Assembly (NCBI GenBank): GCA_040235415.1
Contig: JBECKR010000218.1
Location: 1 to 6,809, forward strand
Source of the DNA: JBECKR01 sp040235415
GTDB lineage: Bacteria; Acidobacteriota; Polarisedimenticolia; Polarisedimenticolales; Polarisedimenticolaceae
DNA length: 6,809 bases
Direction: 5' to 3'
The translations under genes were made by a program, and so were the position numbers. The notes under the pieces are model-generated. The model was not told the DNA's origin and did not search any database. It saw only the letters and a list, made by a program, of their open reading frames with translations. Shown one piece after another: positions 5,312 through 6,809 of this stretch (position 1 is its first letter; each line of letters starts with the position of its first letter).

Positions 5312-6202
5312 TCAGAACGCCTTGTCGTTGAGGTACTTGCGAGGATCGACGCGACGCCCGCCCTTGAACACCTCGTAGTGCAGGTGGGGACCGGTGGATC
5401 GCCCGGTCGAGCCGACCCGTCCGATGACGTCCCCGCGATGGACGCGCTGGCCGGGACGGACGAGGATCTCGCTCAAGTGGCCGTAGCGCGTGGCCATGCC
5501 GTAGCCGTGAGAGATGTGCACCATCTTGCCGTAGCCGCCCTCGCGATGCGCGCGCGTCACGATTCCGTCCGCGGGGGCGACGATCGGCGTTCCGTACGGC
5601 GCGACGATGTCGACGCCCTGGTGGAACTCGCGCCCGCCCGTGAACGGGTCCTTGCGCCAGCCGAAGCCGTGCGAGAAGAACCCCGCGACCGGCATGATGC
5701 TCGGCGTCGAGGCCAGCATCTTGGCCCGCTCCGCCCAGGCCTGGTCGAGACGGGTCAGCGACTCGTCGAGCTGACCGCTACGTGCCTTCAGGGCGTCGAG
5801 CTCTTCGTCGAGGAGCGGTTGCAGGCCGGGCGATCGCACCGCGCCCGGCGGCGCGGCGCCGCCGGCCGCCGGCTCGGAGCTCGGCAGGTCGCGGACCCCG
5901 AGGTCGTCGGCGAGCTGCTCGGTCCGGGCCTCGTACGTCGTGAGGCGGCTCTCGAGCTCGCCGAGCGACGTCTCGAACCGCTCCTTCTCCTGCACGAGCT
6001 TGCGGTTGTCGGCTTTGAGGCGCGCGATCTGCTCGCTCTGGCTCGAGACCTTGAACAGCAGGTGCGGGGCGAGCGCGCCGGTTGCCAGGACCCCGGCGAG
6101 GATCGCGACCAGCGTCAGCACGAAGTTGCGGGACAGGTGGATCTTGCGGAGACGGGCGTTCGCGTGCGGCAGGATCAGGATGGTGTAGAACCTGCGGGAC
6201 AT
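5312..6202 (-). CDS. Membrane-anchored M23 (LytM-type) zinc metallopeptidase
   Basis: A 296-residue envelope protein likely to cut peptidoglycan cross-links. The cytoplasmic N-terminus (MSRRFYTILILPHANARLRK) is typical of this anchored M23 group. One membrane span at about 27-50 follows, then a coiled coil at about 52-100, a Pro/Ala/Gly linker at about 105-127, a second helical stretch at about 128-165, and the M23 domain at about 172-292. Zinc ligands H194 and D198 (FHQGVDIV) and H275 (GPHLHYE), plus the catalytic H242 (RYGHL), are all present, so unlike degenerate EnvC/NlpD-type LytM domains it should be active. ATG 6202 is chosen for its AGGGAGAGG ribosome site and because the conserved family N-terminus begins there. 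ATG 6241, in the same frame and also with an AGGAG, would add 13 polar residues. It is first in a probable operon with the RpoH-type sigma factor and divergent from a NagZ-like gene, giving a cell-wall context. Confidence 0.92.
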   Translation of the reverse strand: MSRRFYTILILPHANARLRKIHLSRNFVLTLVAILAGVLATGALAPHLLFKVSSQSEQIARLKADNRKLVQEKERFETSLGELESRLTTYEARTEQLADDLGVRDLPSSEPAAGGAAPPGAVRSPGLQPLLDEELDALKARSGQLDESLTRLDQAWAERAKMLASTPSIMPVAGFFSHGFGWRKDPFTGGREFHQGVDIVAPYGTPIVAPADGIVTRAHREGGYGKMVHISHGYGMATRYGHLSEILVRPGQRVHRGDVIGRVGSTGRSTGPHLHYEVFKGGRRVDPRKYLNDKAF

Positions 6203-6205
6203 GTC

Positions 6206-6214
6206 CCTCTCCCT
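6206..6214 (-). promoter_or_regulatory. Ribosome binding site that favours the M23 start at 6202
   Basis: The minus strand reads AGGGAGAGG, with its AGGGAG core 6 bases before the ATG at 6202. The competing ATG at 6241 also has an AGGAG (6246-6250), but only 4 bases away, so the choice rests partly on the conserved N-terminus. Confidence 0.6.
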
Positions 6215-6260
6215 GTCTCCGCTGGCGATCCGGTCCCGCATGGCTCTCCTAAAGATGGTG

Positions 6261-6274
6261 CCGCCGCGCGGCGG
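6261..6274. other. 14-bp GC palindrome in the M23 leader
   Basis: CCGCCGCGCGGCGG is a perfect palindrome inside the predicted untranslated leader of the M23 transcript. It could form a small stem or simply reflect GC-rich sequence. No T-run follows. Confidence 0.3.
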
Positions 6275-6313
6275 TGTCCACCCCGGAGAGCGCGTTGCCG
6301 CGCGGCCGCGGGA

Positions 6314-6342
6314 ACGCTAGCACCCGGTATCGCTCGAGTCAA
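6314..6342 (-). promoter_or_regulatory. Sigma-70-like promoter for the M23 / sigma-factor operon
   Basis: On the minus strand TTGACT (5/6 to the -35 consensus, 6337-6342) is followed after exactly 17 bases by TAGCGT (6314-6319), which keeps the first two and the last bases of the -10 consensus. Predicted start is near 6307, about 105 bases before the M23 ATG. The -10 match is modest, as is common in GC-rich genomes. Confidence 0.5.
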
Positions 6343-6506
6343 CGAGCCGGCTCCGCGGGATCCGGACCGTCGAGTACGGGAATTGCAGGTTGGATGCCGA
6401 CGGAAATCGCTCGGAACGGCGGACCGGTGCGGCGTGCGGGGTTTCCGGGATATCCGCGTTCGTGTTATCACGATCACGATCTCGTCATGCGGCTCGTGCC
6501 GCGCTC

Positions 6507-6512
6507 GGAGGG
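6507..6512 (+). promoter_or_regulatory. Ribosome binding site of the NagZ-like gene
   Basis: GGAGGG lies 5 bases before the ATG at 6518, a strong Shine-Dalgarno that fixes this start. Confidence 0.7.
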
Positions 6513-6517
6513 CGACG

Positions 6518-6809
6518 ATGGACCTCGACGACGACGCGGGAGCGATCCTGATGGTCGGCCTCCCGGCCCCGGACGCGACGGCGGCCGACCGCGAGCTCCT
6601 CGCGCGCCTCCGACCTTCGGGCGTCGTGCTGTTCCGGCGCAACCTCGCTGAGCCGGAGCGCCTCCGCGATCTCGTCACGGCCGTGCGCGAGGCGCTCTCC
6701 GCCCCGGCCATCCTCGCGATCGACCAGGAGGGCGGTCGCGTGAGCCGTCTCGAGCCGTGGATCGGTCCGACGCCGGCGGCGGCCGCTCTCGGCGCTCGCG
6801 GCGCCGACG
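6518..6809 (+). CDS. nagZ: Glycoside hydrolase family 3 beta-N-acetylhexosaminidase, NagZ type, 5' part
   Basis: The first 97 codons of a gene that runs off the right edge, starting at ATG 6518 behind a strong ribosome binding site. The product opens with a short acidic start, then ILMVGLP, the GVVLFRRNL strand and loop, an LRDLVTAVREAL helix and the hallmark LAIDQEGGRVSRL, followed by TPAAAALGARG. This is the N-terminal TIM-barrel pattern of NagZ enzymes, which remove N-acetylglucosamine from muropeptides in cell-wall recycling. The catalytic aspartate and the KH(F/I)PG-type and histidine-loop motifs would lie beyond the window, so activity cannot be judged. No signal peptide is visible, in line with a cytoplasmic recycling enzyme. 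It is divergent from the M23 peptidase. A broader GH3 beta-glucosidase is less likely, given the short N-terminus and the DQEGGRV motif. Confidence 0.85.
   Translation, partial: MDLDDDAGAILMVGLPAPDATAADRELLARLRPSGVVLFRRNLAEPERLRDLVTAVREALSAPAILAIDQEGGRVSRLEPWIGPTPAAAALGARGAD

Larger units (their letters stand above)
6203..6517. other. Divergent intergenic region between the M23 and NagZ-like genes
   Basis: The 315-base region holds the M23 leader with a GC palindrome (6261-6274), a sigma-70-like promoter facing left (6314-6342), an 8-bp palindrome GGATATCC (6448-6455) and a short TCACGA tandem pair (6469-6480). I found no convincing promoter facing right for the NagZ-like gene. TTTCCG / TATCAC at 6442-6471 is the best but poor match. 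Confidence 0.5.

Noticed and set aside
6469..6480. TCACGA tandem pair as a repeat array or CRISPR-like element
   Set aside because: Only two 6-base units; too short to mean anything beyond chance or a small operator.
6274..6651. A 125-codon plus-strand frame before and into the NagZ-like gene
   Set aside because: It is out of frame with the NagZ-like gene, which has a strong ribosome site and hallmark motifs. The product is Gly/Arg/Pro-rich with no domain.
6175..6711. A 178-codon minus-strand frame across the divergent intergenic region
   Set aside because: It overlaps the NagZ-like start and the M23 promoter and has a Ser/Arg-rich composition without motifs.

Overview
The window is dense, GC-rich bacterial DNA with short intergenic gaps. 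The organism looks like a high-GC Gram-negative from the Myxococcota / former Deltaproteobacteria or a related uncultured lineage. The basis is an RpoH-type sigma factor with a recognisable RpoH-box, an NtrC/NtrB-type two-component pair, and a near-consensus sigma-54 promoter. This placement is an inference from gene content and style, with no rRNA or marker gene to confirm it.

Layout, left to right. (1) 1-569, plus strand: the 3' end of a gene whose product ends in TPR repeats, preceded by a segment that resembles the tail of a gluzincin-type metallopeptidase. (2) 579-4105, minus strand, read right to left: a previously uncalled 36-residue single-span membrane protein (3995-4105), an NtrC-family sigma-54 activator (2525-3931) and an NtrB-like membrane histidine kinase (579-2528). 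The last two overlap by 4 bases. Upstream, at 4189-4203, is a -24/-12 promoter of almost perfect sigma-54 consensus, preceded by a 10-bp tandem repeat and several dyads that could be enhancer sites. (3) 4304-6202, minus strand: an envelope M23 peptidase (5312-6202) followed 33 bases later by an RpoH-type sigma factor (4304-5278), probably one operon from a sigma-70-like promoter at 6314-6342. (4) 6518-6809, plus strand, divergent from the M23 gene: the first 97 codons of a GH3 beta-N-acetylhexosaminidase of the NagZ type, cut by the window edge.

How the parts may work together. The kinase senses something outside the cytoplasmic membrane through a Cache/PAS-like domain and phosphorylates the NtrC-type regulator. 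That regulator keeps every residue needed to open a sigma-54 promoter, and the only good sigma-54 promoter seen here is the one in front of its own operon. The simplest reading is positive autoregulation of the three-gene unit, with the tiny membrane protein as the first product and a possible partner of the kinase. The neighbouring M23 peptidase, alternative sigma factor and NagZ-like hydrolase give the locus a cell-wall / envelope-stress flavour, but no direct regulatory link to the two-component system can be shown from sequence alone.

No tRNA, rRNA, CRISPR array, insertion sequence or clear rho-independent terminator (stem plus T-run) was found. The most interesting unit is the sigma-54 promoter, small membrane protein and NtrC/NtrB operon, with two inverted repeats between its first two genes.
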